Source of the DNA: an uncultured Caproiciproducens sp. | Lineage (GTDB): Bacteria; Bacillota; Clostridia; Oscillospirales; Acutalibacteraceae | NCBI RefSeq assembly: GCF_963664915.1 | Contig: NZ_OY761810.1 | Location: 2,804,661 to 2,868,660, forward strand | Length of the DNA stretch: 64,000 nucleotides | Reading direction: 5' to 3' | Shown here: positions 27,982-37,963 of the stretch, in pieces | Position numbering within the stretch: position 1 is the stretch's first letter | Layout of the letters: each line of letters begins with the position of its first letter | Program-made: the position numbers and the translations under genes | Notes under the pieces: model-generated | The model's input: the letters and a program-made list of their open reading frames with translations, nothing else | What the model was told of the DNA's origin: nothing | Database searches by the model: none

Positions 27982-29397
27982 ATGATTCTTGATTATATCG
28001 GCTTACAAGAAATTAACGGTTCTCTGATTGTTTTGGATAATGTTGAGAACGCTTCGTTTGAAGAGGTCGTCGATATCCGTCTGGATGACGGAACCATGCG
28101 TCAGGGCCGAATCGTACAGATGGAGGGCGGCCGTGTTGTCATTCAGGTGTTTGAAGGCACCCGCGGCATTTCCCTCGACAATACCAGCACAAGGCTGATG
28201 GGGCATCCGATGGAGATGCCGCTTTCCCCTGAAATTCTTGGCCGTGTATTCGGCGGCTCCGGCCGTCCGATTGACGGTTTGGGCGATATCTTCCCCGTGA
28301 AAAAGGGCAACATCAACGGTACGCCCATCAATCCTGTCTCCAGAGAATATCCGAAAAACTATATTAACACCGGCATTTCCACTATTGACACGTTGATGAC
28401 GCTGATTCGCGGTCAGAAGCTTCCGATTTTTTCCGGTTCCGGAATGAAGCATAATGAGCTTGCCGTTCAAATTGCGCGGCAGTCTAAAATCAGCGACGAC
28501 AGCGGCAGTAATTTTGCAATTGTTTTTGCCGCCATGGGCGTTAAAAACGATGTGGCCGAATATTTCCGCCGTTCTTTTGATGAATCAGGCGTGCTGCAAA
28601 AGGTCGTTATGTTCCTGAATCTTGCAAACGATCCAATCATCGAAAGAATTCTGACTCCGCGCTGCGCGCTGACCGTTGCGGAATACCTTGCTTTTGAATT
28701 GGGGATGCACATCCTTGTCATTATGACCGACATGACTTCTTATGCCGAAGCGCTTCGTGAATTCAGTTCTTCCAAAGGAGAAATACCGGGCAGAAAAGGG
28801 TTTCCGGGTTACCTGTACTCCGACTTGGCCTCACTTTACGAACGGGCAGGAATGATCCGCGGTAAAAAAGGCTCCGTCACGCAGATTCCAATTTTAACTA
28901 TGCCCAACGATGACGTTACCCACCCCGTCCCCGACCTGACCGGCTATATTACGGAAGGTCAGATCGTGCTGGACCGCTCGTTCGACAGTTCCGGTTTATA
29001 TCCCCCCGTCGCCGTACTCCCCTCCCTTTCCCGTCTGATGAAAGATGGTATTGGAGCAGGCTACACGCGTGAGGATCATTCAGCGCTTTCCAACCAGCTT
29101 TTTGCTTCCTATGCAAAGGTAATGGATGCCCGTTCGCTCGCATCGGTTATCGGTGAAGAAGAGCTCTCCCCCATTGATAAGAAATACGTTGAATTCGGCA
29201 AACTGTTTGAATCCCAGTTTGTCAACCAGGGTTTCAATGAAAACCGCACCATTGATCAAAGCCTTGATTTAGGTTGGAAACTTCTTTCCACGCTGCCGCG
29301 CGGAGAGTTGGACCGTGTGGATGACGCTATCCTTGATAAATACTACGCTAAGACACAAGAACCGGAGAAACCCGATCAGGAAACGCCAAAGGAATAA
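27982..29397 (+). CDS. ntpB: V-type ATPase regulatory subunit B
   Basis: The 471-residue non-catalytic nucleotide-binding subunit. It has [20 protein letters not shown], the degenerate P-loop region [15 protein letters not shown] and [20 protein letters not shown]-type sequence (read here as [16 protein letters not shown]). [20 protein letters not shown] follows. It lacks the canonical GKT loop, as expected for B. It begins 45 bases after ntpA, behind AGAAGGTGG. Confidence 0.97.
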   Translation: MILDYIGLQEINGSLIVLDNVENASFEEVVDIRLDDGTMRQGRIVQMEGGRVVIQVFEGTRGISLDNTSTRLMGHPMEMPLSPEILGRVFGGSGRPIDGLGDIFPVKKGNINGTPINPVSREYPKNYINTGISTIDTLMTLIRGQKLPIFSGSGMKHNELAVQIARQSKISDDSGSNFAIVFAAMGVKNDVAEYFRRSFDESGVLQKVVMFLNLANDPIIERILTPRCALTVAEYLAFELGMHILVIMTDMTSYAEALREFSSSKGEIPGRKGFPGYLYSDLASLYERAGMIRGKKGSVTQIPILTMPNDDVTHPVPDLTGYITEGQIVLDRSFDSSGLYPPVAVLPSLSRLMKDGIGAGYTREDHSALSNQLFASYAKVMDARSLASVIGEEELSPIDKKYVEFGKLFESQFVNQGFNENRTIDQSLDLGWKLLSTLPRGELDRVDDAILDKYYAKTQEPEKPDQETPKE

Positions 29398-29446
29398 TTG
29401 TGCAGTATTGCACGATTTTTACCAACCAAAAAGGAGGTGAGCCGCA

Positions 29447-30061
29447 TTGAGCAGCCAGACAGTGCCTACAAAAGGCAATTTGCTCGCCACAAAAAAGACC
29501 CTTGCGCTTTCACGCACAGGCTTTGATCTTCTTGACCGTAAACGCAATATTTTAATTCGTGAAATGATGGCTCTGATTGAACGGGCCGCAAAAATTCAAA
29601 GCGTAATCGACAATACGTACGATGAGGCCTACGCCGCGCTGCAAAGAGCAAATATTACTTTGGGCATCTGCGACGAGCTGTCGCGCACGGTTCCGCTTGA
29701 CAACAATCTGAATGTGGCGTACAGAAGTGTAATGGGTGTTGAAATACCAATGGTTTCTTTTGACACGGTATGTGTTCCGATTCCATTTGGACTGAATTCC
29801 ACCAACATCACCCTTGACAACGCCTATATCAAATTTTCCGAAGTAAAGCGGCTGACCGCTGAGCTTGCAGAGGTTGAAAACAGCGTTTACCGGCTGGCCG
29901 ACGCAATAAAGAAGACACAAAAAAGAGCCAACGCACTGAAAAACATTATGATTCCCCGCTTTGAAGAAACAGTGAAGTTCATATCGGACGCGCTGGAAGA
30001 AAAAGACAGGGAAGAGTTTTCCCGCTTAAAAGTCATTAAAAGACAAAAAGCCCATAAATAA
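29447..30061 (+). CDS. ntpD: V-type ATPase subunit D (central shaft)
   Basis: A 204-residue coiled-coil rotor shaft. It has the N-terminal VPTKGNLLATKKTLALSRTG and FDLLDRKRNILIREMM, plus the C-terminal helix KKTQKRANALKNIMIPRFEE that enters the A3B3 head. The start is TTG at 29447, behind AAGGAGGTGAG. It is the last operon gene and is followed by a strong terminator. Confidence 0.95.
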   Translation: MSSQTVPTKGNLLATKKTLALSRTGFDLLDRKRNILIREMMALIERAAKIQSVIDNTYDEAYAALQRANITLGICDELSRTVPLDNNLNVAYRSVMGVEIPMVSFDTVCVPIPFGLNSTNITLDNAYIKFSEVKRLTAELAEVENSVYRLADAIKKTQKRANALKNIMIPRFEETVKFISDALEEKDREEFSRLKVIKRQKAHK

Positions 30062-30093
30062 AAAGGATGCGTCCCGAGGGATGCATCCTTTTT
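30060..30093. terminator. bidirectional terminator between ntpD and ackA
   Basis: Inverted repeat AAAAAGGATGC / GCATCCTTTTT overlaps the end of ntpD. T-runs on either strand suit the convergent ntpD and ackA transcripts. Confidence 0.85.
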
Positions 30094-30112
30094 ATTTATT
30101 CTGTAATTCTGA

Positions 30113-31366
30113 TCAGATATCTTCAGGGTCAACGACCGTCTTGTCCTCTGTAGAGGCATAAGCCAGTTTTTCTACAATTTCCTTTGTATCGCGGGCAATT
30201 ACAAGCTCTTCATTTGTAGGAATGACATAGACGGCAACTTTTGAATCGTAAGTGGAAATTTTACCCTCACGGCCGGAAACCATTTTATCATTCAGAACCG
30301 GGTCAATTTTCACCCCAAAGAATTTCAGACCGCGGCAGATTGCGTAACGCAGATGGGACTGGTTTTCACCAAGACCCGCTGTAAACACGATACAGTCAAG
30401 GCCGTTCATCGCCGCCGCATAGGAACCAATGTATTTTATAATCTGATAAGACAGCATTTCATGAGCGAGGATCGCTTTAGGATCCCCCTCAATTTCCGCT
30501 TTCATAACATCGCGGTCATCACTGTAACCGCTGATGCCCAGCAGACCTGATTTCTTGTTCAGGATTTCATCCATCTGAGCAGGAGAAAGACCTTCTTTCT
30601 CCATGATGAATGTCACCACCGACGGGTCAAGTGAACCGGAGCGGGTACCCATCATGAAGCCGTCAAGGGGCGTCAGGCCCATGCTGGTATCAATTACTTC
30701 GCCGCCCTTAATTGCAGCAATAGAGGATCCGTTGCCGATGTGGCAGGTAACCATGCTGATATCCTCAATCGGCTGATGCATGATATGCGCACAGTGATTG
30801 CTTACATAGCGGTGGGAAGTGCCGTGAAAGCCATAACGGCGAATTTTGTATTTCTCATAATATTCATATGGAATTGCAAACATATACGCCTTTTTCGGCA
30901 TGGTGGAATGGAAGGAAGTGTCAAAAACAACACATTCAGGCACGTTCTTTCCAAAAACTTCACGGCAGGCAAGGATGCCCTGAAGCTCAGGACCATTGTG
31001 CAGCGGAGCCAATGGAATCAAGCTTCTGATTCCGTCAATAACATCGTCATTGATAAAAAGAGATTTGCTGAAAATTGCGCCGCCCTGAGCAACGCGGTGA
31101 CCGATTGCCGTAACCTCGGACAAATCCTTGATGACGCCAACCTGTTTATCAGTTAAAGCAGCCGTAACCAGCTTAAATGCTTCTTTATGATCAACCATTG
31201 TGATCTTCATGTCTTTTTTAAGGCCATCTGCGGTCTTATGAGTAAAGGTGCCCCCCTCTATCCCAATTCGCTCGCAGTTGCCCTTTGCAAGCATCGCTTC
31301 GGTTTCCATATCGATCAGCTGATACTTCAACGAAGAACTGCCCGCATTTATTACCAAAATCTTCAT
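30113..31366 (-). CDS. ackA: acetate kinase
   Basis: Converts acetyl phosphate and ADP to acetate and ATP, the last step of fermentative acetate formation. It begins MKILVINAGSSSLKYQLIDM, with GHRVAQGG, VVFDTSFHSTMP, RRYGFHGTSHRYVS, HIGNGSSIAAI and the late VFTAGLGENQ. The 417-residue length exceeds the usual ~400 because of a short acidic C-terminal tail (EDKTVVDPEDI). No pta gene lies nearby. It is convergent with the V-ATPase operon and divergent from tmcAL. Confidence 0.97.
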   Translation of the reverse strand: MKILVINAGSSSLKYQLIDMETEAMLAKGNCERIGIEGGTFTHKTADGLKKDMKITMVDHKEAFKLVTAALTDKQVGVIKDLSEVTAIGHRVAQGGAIFSKSLFINDDVIDGIRSLIPLAPLHNGPELQGILACREVFGKNVPECVVFDTSFHSTMPKKAYMFAIPYEYYEKYKIRRYGFHGTSHRYVSNHCAHIMHQPIEDISMVTCHIGNGSSIAAIKGGEVIDTSMGLTPLDGFMMGTRSGSLDPSVVTFIMEKEGLSPAQMDEILNKKSGLLGISGYSDDRDVMKAEIEGDPKAILAHEMLSYQIIKYIGSYAAAMNGLDCIVFTAGLGENQSHLRYAICRGLKFFGVKIDPVLNDKMVSGREGKISTYDSKVAVYVIPTNEELVIARDTKEIVEKLAYASTEDKTVVDPEDI

Positions 31367-31408
31367 CCTATTTCCTCCTAAAATCGCTTTTAATATATCT
31401 AATAGCTA

Positions 31409-31437
31409 TTGAATCCGCTTAGATAATACTGTATATT
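31409..31437 (+). promoter_or_regulatory. putative promoter for tmcAL
   Basis: TTGAAT and TATATT with 17-base spacing, in the A+T-rich gap between divergent ackA and tmcAL. Confidence 0.45.
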
Positions 31438-31491
31438 ATAATAGTACATTCATCCATTAAATTCAAGGAAATTCAAGGAGTTTATCATAAA

Positions 31492-32691
31492 ATGCTTGTG
31501 GCCGGAATAGTTTCTGAATATAATCCGTTTCATAACGGACATGCCGCACTGATTTCGCAGACCCGTTTGGCCGGGGCGACCCACGTTGCCGCGGTAATGA
31601 GCGGCAACTATGTGCAGCGCGGCGAACCCGCCATTCTATCCAAATGGGCACGGGCCAAACAAGCGCTTGAAAACGGCGTTGACCTGGTTGTTGAACTGCC
31701 TCTGCCGTGGGCGCTCGCAGGTGCGGAAAAATTCGCATACGGCGGTGTTGCGCTGCTGGACGCGATGGGTGCCGACATGCTGAGCTTTGGCAGTGAATGC
31801 GGATGCATTGAGGATCTTCATAAGGCGGAACAAGCGCTCGGATCAACGAAACTGCGCGAAAGCATCCAATCGGAACTGAAAAATGGAGCGACTCTCGCAA
31901 AGGCCAGGCAAAAAGCGGTAGCCGGTCTGTTTGGCGAAGAGACCGCGGGACTTCTGCGTGACCCGAATAATATTTTAGGCATCGAGTATATGAAGGCGCT
32001 GAGCCGACTGAATTCCAAAATAATCCCTTTTACAATGAAACGGGTTGGCGCGGCACATGACACACATACATTTGACGGTCAAACAGCCTCCGCTTCACAG
32101 ATACGCAGGATGATTCGGTCCGGAGAAGACTTTTCTTCCCTGATGCCTGCGGCAGCGGCAAAAACAGCAAAAAATGAAATCGAGGCCGGAAACGCCCCCG
32201 CTGATATTGCGTCCGTTGAGCGGGCTATTCTGGCAAAGCTGAGGACCATGAACCGCGCCCAGTTTGCCGATCTTCCCGATATTAGCGAAGGACTTGAAAA
32301 CCGGGTATATGCCGCAGCACGCAAGGCATCCAGTTTGGATGAGGTATATTCCCTCATAAAATCCAAAAGATACACTCATGCAAGAATTCGAAGAATCGTC
32401 CTCTCTGCTTTTCTTGGGCTTAATTCTTCCATGAGTTCAGGGATTCCTCCCTACCTGCACATACTCGGCTTTAACAAACGCGGTACAGAAATCCTGCATT
32501 TGATGAAATCAATCGCAAAACTTCCAGTAATCACCAATTCATCGGATATGTTTTCTCTTGACAATCCTGGGAAAAATATGATTGAACTGGAGAATCGAGC
32601 AACAGACCTCTTTTCTTTGTGTATGCCAACTGTCGCGCCCTGCGGACTTGATATGACAATGGGCATTATTTCTATTTCATCATCTGGCTGA
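31492..32691 (+). CDS. tmcAL: tRNA(Met) cytidine acetate ligase (TmcAL/YlbM)
   Basis: TmcAL forms N4-acetylcytidine at the wobble base of elongator tRNA-Met, using acetate and ATP. The 399-residue protein starts VAGIVSEYNPFHNGHAALI, whose HxGH-type nucleotidyltransferase motif is visible, followed by MSGNYVQRGEPAILSKWARA, VELPLPWALAGAEKFA and GADMLSFGSECG. It lies divergent from acetate kinase; whether that matters for acetate supply is unknown. No Shine-Dalgarno of full strength is visible, only AAGGAG at 31474-31479. Confidence 0.9.
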   Translation: MLVAGIVSEYNPFHNGHAALISQTRLAGATHVAAVMSGNYVQRGEPAILSKWARAKQALENGVDLVVELPLPWALAGAEKFAYGGVALLDAMGADMLSFGSECGCIEDLHKAEQALGSTKLRESIQSELKNGATLAKARQKAVAGLFGEETAGLLRDPNNILGIEYMKALSRLNSKIIPFTMKRVGAAHDTHTFDGQTASASQIRRMIRSGEDFSSLMPAAAAKTAKNEIEAGNAPADIASVERAILAKLRTMNRAQFADLPDISEGLENRVYAAARKASSLDEVYSLIKSKRYTHARIRRIVLSAFLGLNSSMSSGIPPYLHILGFNKRGTEILHLMKSIAKLPVITNSSDMFSLDNPGKNMIELENRATDLFSLCMPTVAPCGLDMTMGIISISSSG

Positions 32692-32707
32692 AAGGATGTG
32701 TTTTCTT

Positions 32708-33643
32708 TTGTCTATTGAAATTAAAGAAACGGAATATGAGAACTATGGAAGATGCCTGAGGCTGAGCAACGGCCTGATCGACGTCATTGTAACAATCGAG
32801 TTCGGGCCGCGCATCGTACGCTTCGGTTTTATCGACGAAGCGAACATTCTTTACAATGACCTGGAACGGCGCAATTTTATCAATAGTGAAAGTATGATGG
32901 AACGTTACGGTAAAGACGCGGCGTTTTACCATTATGGCGGCCACCGTGTATGGCTGAGCCCGGAGAAAATGCCCGAAACATATTATCCTGATAACGAACC
33001 TGTTGTGTACGGAATTTTGCCGGAAGGCGTCAGCTTTACGCCGCCGCGCCAGAAAAGTAATGATATTCAGCTGAGTTTTGAAGTGATTATCGGCGAGGGT
33101 ACCACCGACATCATGGTAGTGCACAGCGTAAAAAACTGCTCGAAAGAAAAACAAACCTATGCGCTGTGGGCGCTCACAATGGTAAAAAGCGGAGGGGTAG
33201 AAGTCATACCGGTGAGCAAAGACGGCGGCAACGCGCTTCTTCCCAACAGAATCCTGTCCGTTTGGCCATATACCGACATACAGGACAATAGGCTGTTTTT
33301 TGGGAACAGATTTCTCACTGTACGGCATGACGGCGGCAATCCGAACGCGCTGAAATTAGGTGTTAACAACACCTTAGGCTGGGCGTCGTATACCAATGGA
33401 AAATATACGCTTGTAAAGCGTTATGTGCACAACGCACAGGCGGCATATCCGGATCACGGCTGTTCGTACGAAACCTATGTTTGCGGGGATTTCGTTGAAA
33501 TGGAATCGCTGAGCCCGCTGTACAGTATTGAGCCCGGCGAAGGAATCCGCCACGTGGAAAATCTTTCTCTGATGAAAGAGCCGTTTCCATGCGACCCGGC
33601 CGACGAAGACGCGATTGAAAAATTCAGCGCTCATTTTAAATAA
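32708..33643 (+). CDS. galactose mutarotase-like / DUF4380-type protein
   Basis: A 311-residue beta-sandwich protein of the aldose-1-epimerase superfamily by its pattern: YENYGRCLRLSNGLIDVIVT, then FGPRIVRFGF, and GGHRVWLSPEKMPETYYPDN with the conserved histidine and tryptophan. The sugar substrate and catalytic residues are not clear. TTG at 32708 (LSIEIKE...) is preferred over ATG at 32696, because AAAGGATG then acts as the ribosome binding site. It starts 16 bases after tmcAL. Confidence 0.7.
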   Translation: MSIEIKETEYENYGRCLRLSNGLIDVIVTIEFGPRIVRFGFIDEANILYNDLERRNFINSESMMERYGKDAAFYHYGGHRVWLSPEKMPETYYPDNEPVVYGILPEGVSFTPPRQKSNDIQLSFEVIIGEGTTDIMVVHSVKNCSKEKQTYALWALTMVKSGGVEVIPVSKDGGNALLPNRILSVWPYTDIQDNRLFFGNRFLTVRHDGGNPNALKLGVNNTLGWASYTNGKYTLVKRYVHNAQAAYPDHGCSYETYVCGDFVEMESLSPLYSIEPGEGIRHVENLSLMKEPFPCDPADEDAIEKFSAHFK

Positions 33644-33686
33644 ACATGGCTGCAATATAAAAAGGCGAAAAAAGCCATTTTACAAA

Positions 33687-33721
33687 AGAACAGGAGCGGC
33701 CCAAAAGCCGCCCCTGTTCTT
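33687..33721. terminator. bidirectional terminator between the mutarotase-like gene and upp
   Basis: Nearly perfect inverted repeat with AAGAACAGG / CCTGTTCTT outer arms and GCGGC / GCCGC inner arms around CCAAAA. A-rich sequence to its left and T-rich to its right suit convergent transcripts. Confidence 0.8.
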
Positions 33722-33736
33722 ATATGATAAGATTTT

Positions 33737-34369
33737 TTACAGTGTTCCGAAAATACGGTCGCCCGCGTCGCCAAGGCCGGGTACAATGTAGCCGATGTCA
33801 TTGAGATGGTCATCCACTGCCGCACAAAAAAGCTGTACATCGGGATGCGCTTCAGAAAAAGCCTTTATCCCTTCGGGTGCCGCAATAATGCACATAAACC
33901 GGATGCTTTTCGGATTGCTGCGCTTGATAATGGTGACCGCATCAATTGCCGAGCCGCCGGTGGCAAGCATCGGATCCAATACAATAACGTCACGCTCTTC
34001 GATATCCTGCGGCAGTTTGCTGTAGTATTCGACCGGCTGTAGTGTTTCGTGATCGCGGTAAAGGCCGATATGGCCGACCTTTGCGGCGGGAACCATTTTC
34101 AGCACGCCGTCGACCATTCCCAACCCCGCTCTTAAAATTGGAACAAACGCAAGCTTTCTGCCTGCAATGATTTTCGTGTGTGCCTGACCCATTGGGGTTT
34201 CAATGGTTGTATCCTCCAAAGGAAGATCCCGTGTCGCTTCATAACACATCAGCATCCCAATTTCACCGACCAACTCGCGAAATTCTTTTGAACCCGTGTT
34301 TTTGTCACGTAAAAAAGTCAGTTTGTGCTGAATAAGCGGATGATCCATGATAAATACCTGTTTATCCAT
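33737..34369 (-). CDS. upp: uracil phosphoribosyltransferase
   Basis: Salvages uracil with PRPP to UMP. The 210-residue enzyme has [20 protein letters not shown] at its start, the PRPP-binding loop [18 protein letters not shown], and the C-terminal uracil-binding [19 protein letters not shown] at 34369 follows GGAGGCTG; the start five codons upstream includes that ribosome binding site. It follows rpiB on the same strand by about 46 bases. Confidence 0.96.
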   Translation of the reverse strand: MDKQVFIMDHPLIQHKLTFLRDKNTGSKEFRELVGEIGMLMCYEATRDLPLEDTTIETPMGQAHTKIIAGRKLAFVPILRAGLGMVDGVLKMVPAAKVGHIGLYRDHETLQPVEYYSKLPQDIEERDVIVLDPMLATGGSAIDAVTIIKRSNPKSIRFMCIIAAPEGIKAFSEAHPDVQLFCAAVDDHLNDIGYIVPGLGDAGDRIFGTL

Positions 34370-34415
34370 GTTGACAGCCTCCATCTATATTATTGTTCAA
34401 TGATAAACCAGAAAA

Positions 34416-34859
34416 TTACAGCTCACCGCGCTCAATTGCAGTAATTTCATCAATACGCTGCTGGTGGCGACCGCCGTCGAAACCAGTTTCCAGATATATC
34501 TTTGCTAATTCCACCGCTTGCTTTTCATCTATCACTCTGCCGCCAAGGCAAAGAATATTGGAATTGTTGTGCCGGCGTGTCATTTCTGTGCAGAAAGCAT
34601 TTGTGCACACAGACGCGCGAATGCCCTCAACCTTATTGGCCGCAATGCTCATGCCGATTCCTGTTCCGCAGCACAGTATCCCCCGCTCTGCCTCGCCGTC
34701 TGCTACGCAGTGAGCAACTTTGGCCGCAATCGGCGCGTAGTCGACAGAGGCTTCATCAAATGTGCCGAAATCCTTATAAGCAATATTTTCGGCAGCAAGA
34801 TAGTTCTTAATTGCTTCTTTTAACAAAAATCCGCCGTGGTCCGCTCCTAAAGCTATCAT
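34416..34859 (-). CDS. rpiB: ribose 5-phosphate isomerase B
   Basis: Interconverts ribose 5-phosphate and ribulose 5-phosphate. The 147-residue RpiB/LacAB-family protein shows IALGADHGGFLLKEAIKNYL, the active-site cysteine in RGILCCGTGIGMSIAANKV and NILCLGGRVI. It overlaps tsaB by four bases at its start and precedes upp, which uses PRPP derived from ribose phosphate. Confidence 0.95.
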   Translation of the reverse strand: MIALGADHGGFLLKEAIKNYLAAENIAYKDFGTFDEASVDYAPIAAKVAHCVADGEAERGILCCGTGIGMSIAANKVEGIRASVCTNAFCTEMTRRHNNSNILCLGGRVIDEKQAVELAKIYLETGFDGGRHQQRIDEITAIERGEL

Positions 34860-35566
34860 TTGGTTTCTCCTTTAATCCGTTTTTTTAATTCCCGCTCCGC
34901 CTGAGGAAGGCGAAGATATACCGGCATAAGAGCCGCCGGCAACACTGCCCCGCCCTGCTCATATACTTTGAACGCAGATTTCGCCACACCCCATGCGCGC
35001 TGATAAATCAGCTGCTCGGGAGGCAAGACCGCGTTTAGGCTTTTAAACCGCTCATTATTATAGCACAATTTCGCGCCATCTCCAACAAGCAATAGCGGTT
35101 TCGCGTAATTTTTACATTCTTCCGCCAAATCCTCAACGGATAACGCACGGTCCGGCGTAATCCTTTCAATAGAATTGCCATCCGCCGAAAAGATCGCGTT
35201 ATAAACCTGGCCGCAGCGTGCATCCATCACCGCGCAGACGGTACATTCCAGATGCTCCAAATTATGCGCCATGGCTTCAAGTGTGGAAACACCCGCACAC
35301 GGTTTATTCTGCGCCATGGCAAGTCCTTTGATACTCGCCACACCGATACGAATTCCCGTAAAGGAACCCGGCCCCGCGGAAACAGCAAACAGATCAACGC
35401 TTTTCAGCTCCGAGCGGGTGCATTGCAGCAGATTGTCAATCATCGGCATGAGCGTCTGGCTGTGTGTCAGACGTGTATTGATGTAAAACTCCCCCAGAAT
35501 CCTGTTGTCGTCAAGCAAAGCCGCCGAGGCCGCAGTTGCCGAAGAATCGATTGCCAGTATTCTCAT
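34856..35566 (-). CDS. tsaB: tRNA threonylcarbamoyladenosine protein TsaB
   Basis: TsaB is the non-catalytic dimer partner of TsaD in t6A37 tRNA modification. The 236-residue actin-like protein shows MRILAIDSSATAASAAL, then LTHSQTLMPMIDNLL, VSAGPGSFTGIRIGVASIKG and GVSTLEAMA. It lies between tsaE and rpiB, with four-base overlaps on both sides, so translational coupling is likely. tsaD is not in this window. Confidence 0.94.
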   Translation of the reverse strand: MRILAIDSSATAASAALLDDNRILGEFYINTRLTHSQTLMPMIDNLLQCTRSELKSVDLFAVSAGPGSFTGIRIGVASIKGLAMAQNKPCAGVSTLEAMAHNLEHLECTVCAVMDARCGQVYNAIFSADGNSIERITPDRALSVEDLAEECKNYAKPLLLVGDGAKLCYNNERFKSLNAVLPPEQLIYQRAWGVAKSAFKVYEQGGAVLPAALMPVYLRLPQAERELKKRIKGETK

Positions 35567-35988
35567 TGTTTCATCCCCTCAATGTGAAAAATCCGCTCAT
35601 TTTCACGTGTTCCCTGCTGAATTTCAATTCGTATCGAACTTTGCGGAAGCGCGGCCTCAATGTTTTCACTCCACTCGATCACCAATACGCCGCCGTTATC
35701 AAGATAATCAAAAAAACCGGTGGAGTAAAGGTCGTCCCATCCGGTCACACGGAACATATCAAAATGGTAGACATCCAGTCTGCCGTGGTACTCGTGGACA
35801 AGCGCGAAGGTTGGGCTGGAAACACCATCCTGAATTCCAAGTCCGCGGGCAAGTCCGCGCGTAAAAGCGGTTTTTCCCATTCCCATGCCGCCGAAAAGGG
35901 CAATCACCTCGCCGCCGGTCAGCGTTTTTGCTATTTTTTCACCGAGTGCCTCCGTCTCAGCAGGTGAAAAAGTGATCATTTCCTGCAT
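35563..35988 (-). CDS. tsaE: tRNA threonylcarbamoyladenosine ATPase TsaE
   Basis: A P-loop ATPase that resets the TsaBD complex during t6A synthesis. The 141-residue protein has ALFGGMGMGKTAFTRGLARG (Walker A), SSPTFALVHEY, VYHFDMFRV and the later VLVIEWSENIE. ATG at 35988 follows GGGGACAG; the longer frame upstream runs into fhs and has no ribosome binding site. It directly precedes tsaB. Confidence 0.93.
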   Translation of the reverse strand: MQEMITFSPAETEALGEKIAKTLTGGEVIALFGGMGMGKTAFTRGLARGLGIQDGVSSPTFALVHEYHGRLDVYHFDMFRVTGWDDLYSTGFFDYLDNGGVLVIEWSENIEAALPQSSIRIEIQQGTRENERIFHIEGMKQ

Positions 35989-36007
35989 AACTGTCCCCTT
36001 ATATCCA

Positions 36008-37675
36008 TTAAAATAGTCCCGAAATCTTTCCGTTTGCATCCACGTCGATCTTTTCAGCGGAAGGTACTTTAGGCAGTCCGGGCATGGTCATAATATCGCC
36101 CGCGTAGGCAACCACAAAGCCCGCCCCATTTGAGAGCCGCAGGTCGCGGATGGTAATGCTGAACCCTTTCGGCCGACCCAGCAGCGCAGGGTTGTCGGAA
36201 AGAGAATACTGCGTTTTCGCAATACAGACCGGCAGCCGGTCCCCGCCGAGCGCAACGATGTCCTTCATCGCTTTTTCCGCCTGACCGGCATAAACGACTC
36301 CGTCGGCTCCGTAAATTTCTTTGGCAATACATTCGATTTTTTGTTTGATTGTGGAATCAACCGAATAAATCGGACGGAAATTCGCCGGTTTTTCCGCAGC
36401 TTCGCATACCTTTCTGGCCAAATCCACACCGCCTGCCCCACCTTTGGCAAACACCTCGGAAAGCGCAAAGTCAGCGCCGTTGCTGCGGCAGTATTTTTCA
36501 ATAAATGCAAGTTCAGCGTCGGAGTCAGTTCCGAAACGGTTGATGGCGACGACCACCGGCACTCCGTATTTCTTCATATTGACAATATGGGCGCCCAAAT
36601 TCACGATGCCCTTTTCCAGTGCGTCAAGGTTCTCTTCCGACGTTCTGTCCTTTGGAACCCCGCCGTTGTATTTCAGCGCGCGCGCAGTTGCAACAAGCAC
36701 AATGGCGCTGGGTTTCAGTCCCGCAAGACGGCACTTGATATCCAGAAATTTCTCCGCTCCAAGGTCCGAGCCGAAGCCGGCCTCGGTAATACAGTAATCG
36801 GCAAGCTTCAGCGCAAGGCGCGTAGCTCTGACCGAATTGCAGCCATGGGCAATATTTGCGAACGGCCCGCCGTGCATGATGACGGGGGTGCCTTCCAGCG
36901 TCTGCACCAGATTCGGATTAATCGCGTCTTTGAGAAGCGCGGCCATTGCGCCCTGCGCCTTTAAATCGGCCGCAAAAACGGGAGCGCCCGCGAAGGTATA
37001 GGCAACCAGGATTTTCGCAAGCCGTTCTTTCAAATCCGTTATGTCGGATGCCAGACAAAAGATCGCCATAATTTCCGATGCAACCGTAATGCAGAAGCCG
37101 TCTTCACGAGGAACCCCGTTGATTTTCCCGCCAAGGCCGACAACAATTTCGCGCAAAGCACGGTCGTTCATATCAAGGCAGCGTTTTATCAAAATTCTGC
37201 GCTGGTCAATTCCAAGGACGTTTCCCTGATGAATGTGGTTGTCCAGCATGGCGCAAAGTAAATTGTTTGCAGATGTAATCGCATGGAAATCACCTGTAAA
37301 GTGAAGGTTGATGTCCTCCATCGGCACCACCTGTGCGTATCCGCCGCCCGCGGCGCCGCCCTTAATACCGAATACCGGGCCAAGGCTGGGTTCACGCAGA
37401 GCAATGACGGCATTTTTCCCGATCTGCTTCATTGCTTCGCCAAGACCTGCGGTTGTGGTGGTTTTCCCCTCCCCCGCAGGAGTGGGATTGATTGCCGTAA
37501 CCAAAATAAGTTTGCCGTCCTTATTGGAGGCAAGTCTGTTGTAGAGAGAGTCGTTCAGCTTTGCTTTAAATCTGCCGTATGGCTCAAGTTCTTCCTCTTG
37601 AATTCCAAGGTCGCAGGCAATTTTCGCAATTGGAACGAGTTTTGCCTGCTGTGCTATTTCGATGTCTGTCAGCAT
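36008..37675 (-). CDS. fhs: formate-tetrahydrofolate ligase
   Basis: Activates formate to 10-formyl-tetrahydrofolate with ATP, feeding purine synthesis and, in acetogens, the Wood-Ljungdahl pathway. The 555-residue enzyme has the ATP-binding [38 protein letters not shown] and [16 protein letters not shown]. Length and motifs are standard. Neither other Wood-Ljungdahl genes nor a folate riboswitch is visible here. Confidence 0.97.
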   Translation of the reverse strand: MLTDIEIAQQAKLVPIAKIACDLGIQEEELEPYGRFKAKLNDSLYNRLASNKDGKLILVTAINPTPAGEGKTTTTAGLGEAMKQIGKNAVIALREPSLGPVFGIKGGAAGGGYAQVVPMEDINLHFTGDFHAITSANNLLCAMLDNHIHQGNVLGIDQRRILIKRCLDMNDRALREIVVGLGGKINGVPREDGFCITVASEIMAIFCLASDITDLKERLAKILVAYTFAGAPVFAADLKAQGAMAALLKDAINPNLVQTLEGTPVIMHGGPFANIAHGCNSVRATRLALKLADYCITEAGFGSDLGAEKFLDIKCRLAGLKPSAIVLVATARALKYNGGVPKDRTSEENLDALEKGIVNLGAHIVNMKKYGVPVVVAINRFGTDSDAELAFIEKYCRSNGADFALSEVFAKGGAGGVDLARKVCEAAEKPANFRPIYSVDSTIKQKIECIAKEIYGADGVVYAGQAEKAMKDIVALGGDRLPVCIAKTQYSLSDNPALLGRPKGFSITIRDLRLSNGAGFVVAYAGDIMTMPGLPKVPSAEKIDVDANGKISGLF

Positions 37676-37963
37676 TGTGCATTCTCCTCACACATAATTA
37701 TGACAAAATTATATCATATTCTCTTATAAAAATGAACAGTAAAGGGCAATATTTCATTTTTTCGTAAGGGCAGACTGATATCTTATCCGTTATTGTGTGT
37801 TATAATATGAAAAGTTAATCTGTTAGTTCTTTATTTGAATGATTTGTTTGGTGGAAATGATACGGGATTAATATTGAATCTTCAGCTTTTTGTAAGAAAT
37901 ATGGTCAGCTTTTATTAAGAATTTTGCTGTATGCTTTAGTTAAGGTCTTTGGGAGGGAAACGA

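Noticed and set aside
37676-37963. Folate riboswitch upstream of fhs, or another riboswitch in this gap
   Set aside because: The gap is A+T-rich with no recognisable conserved aptamer pattern on either strand.
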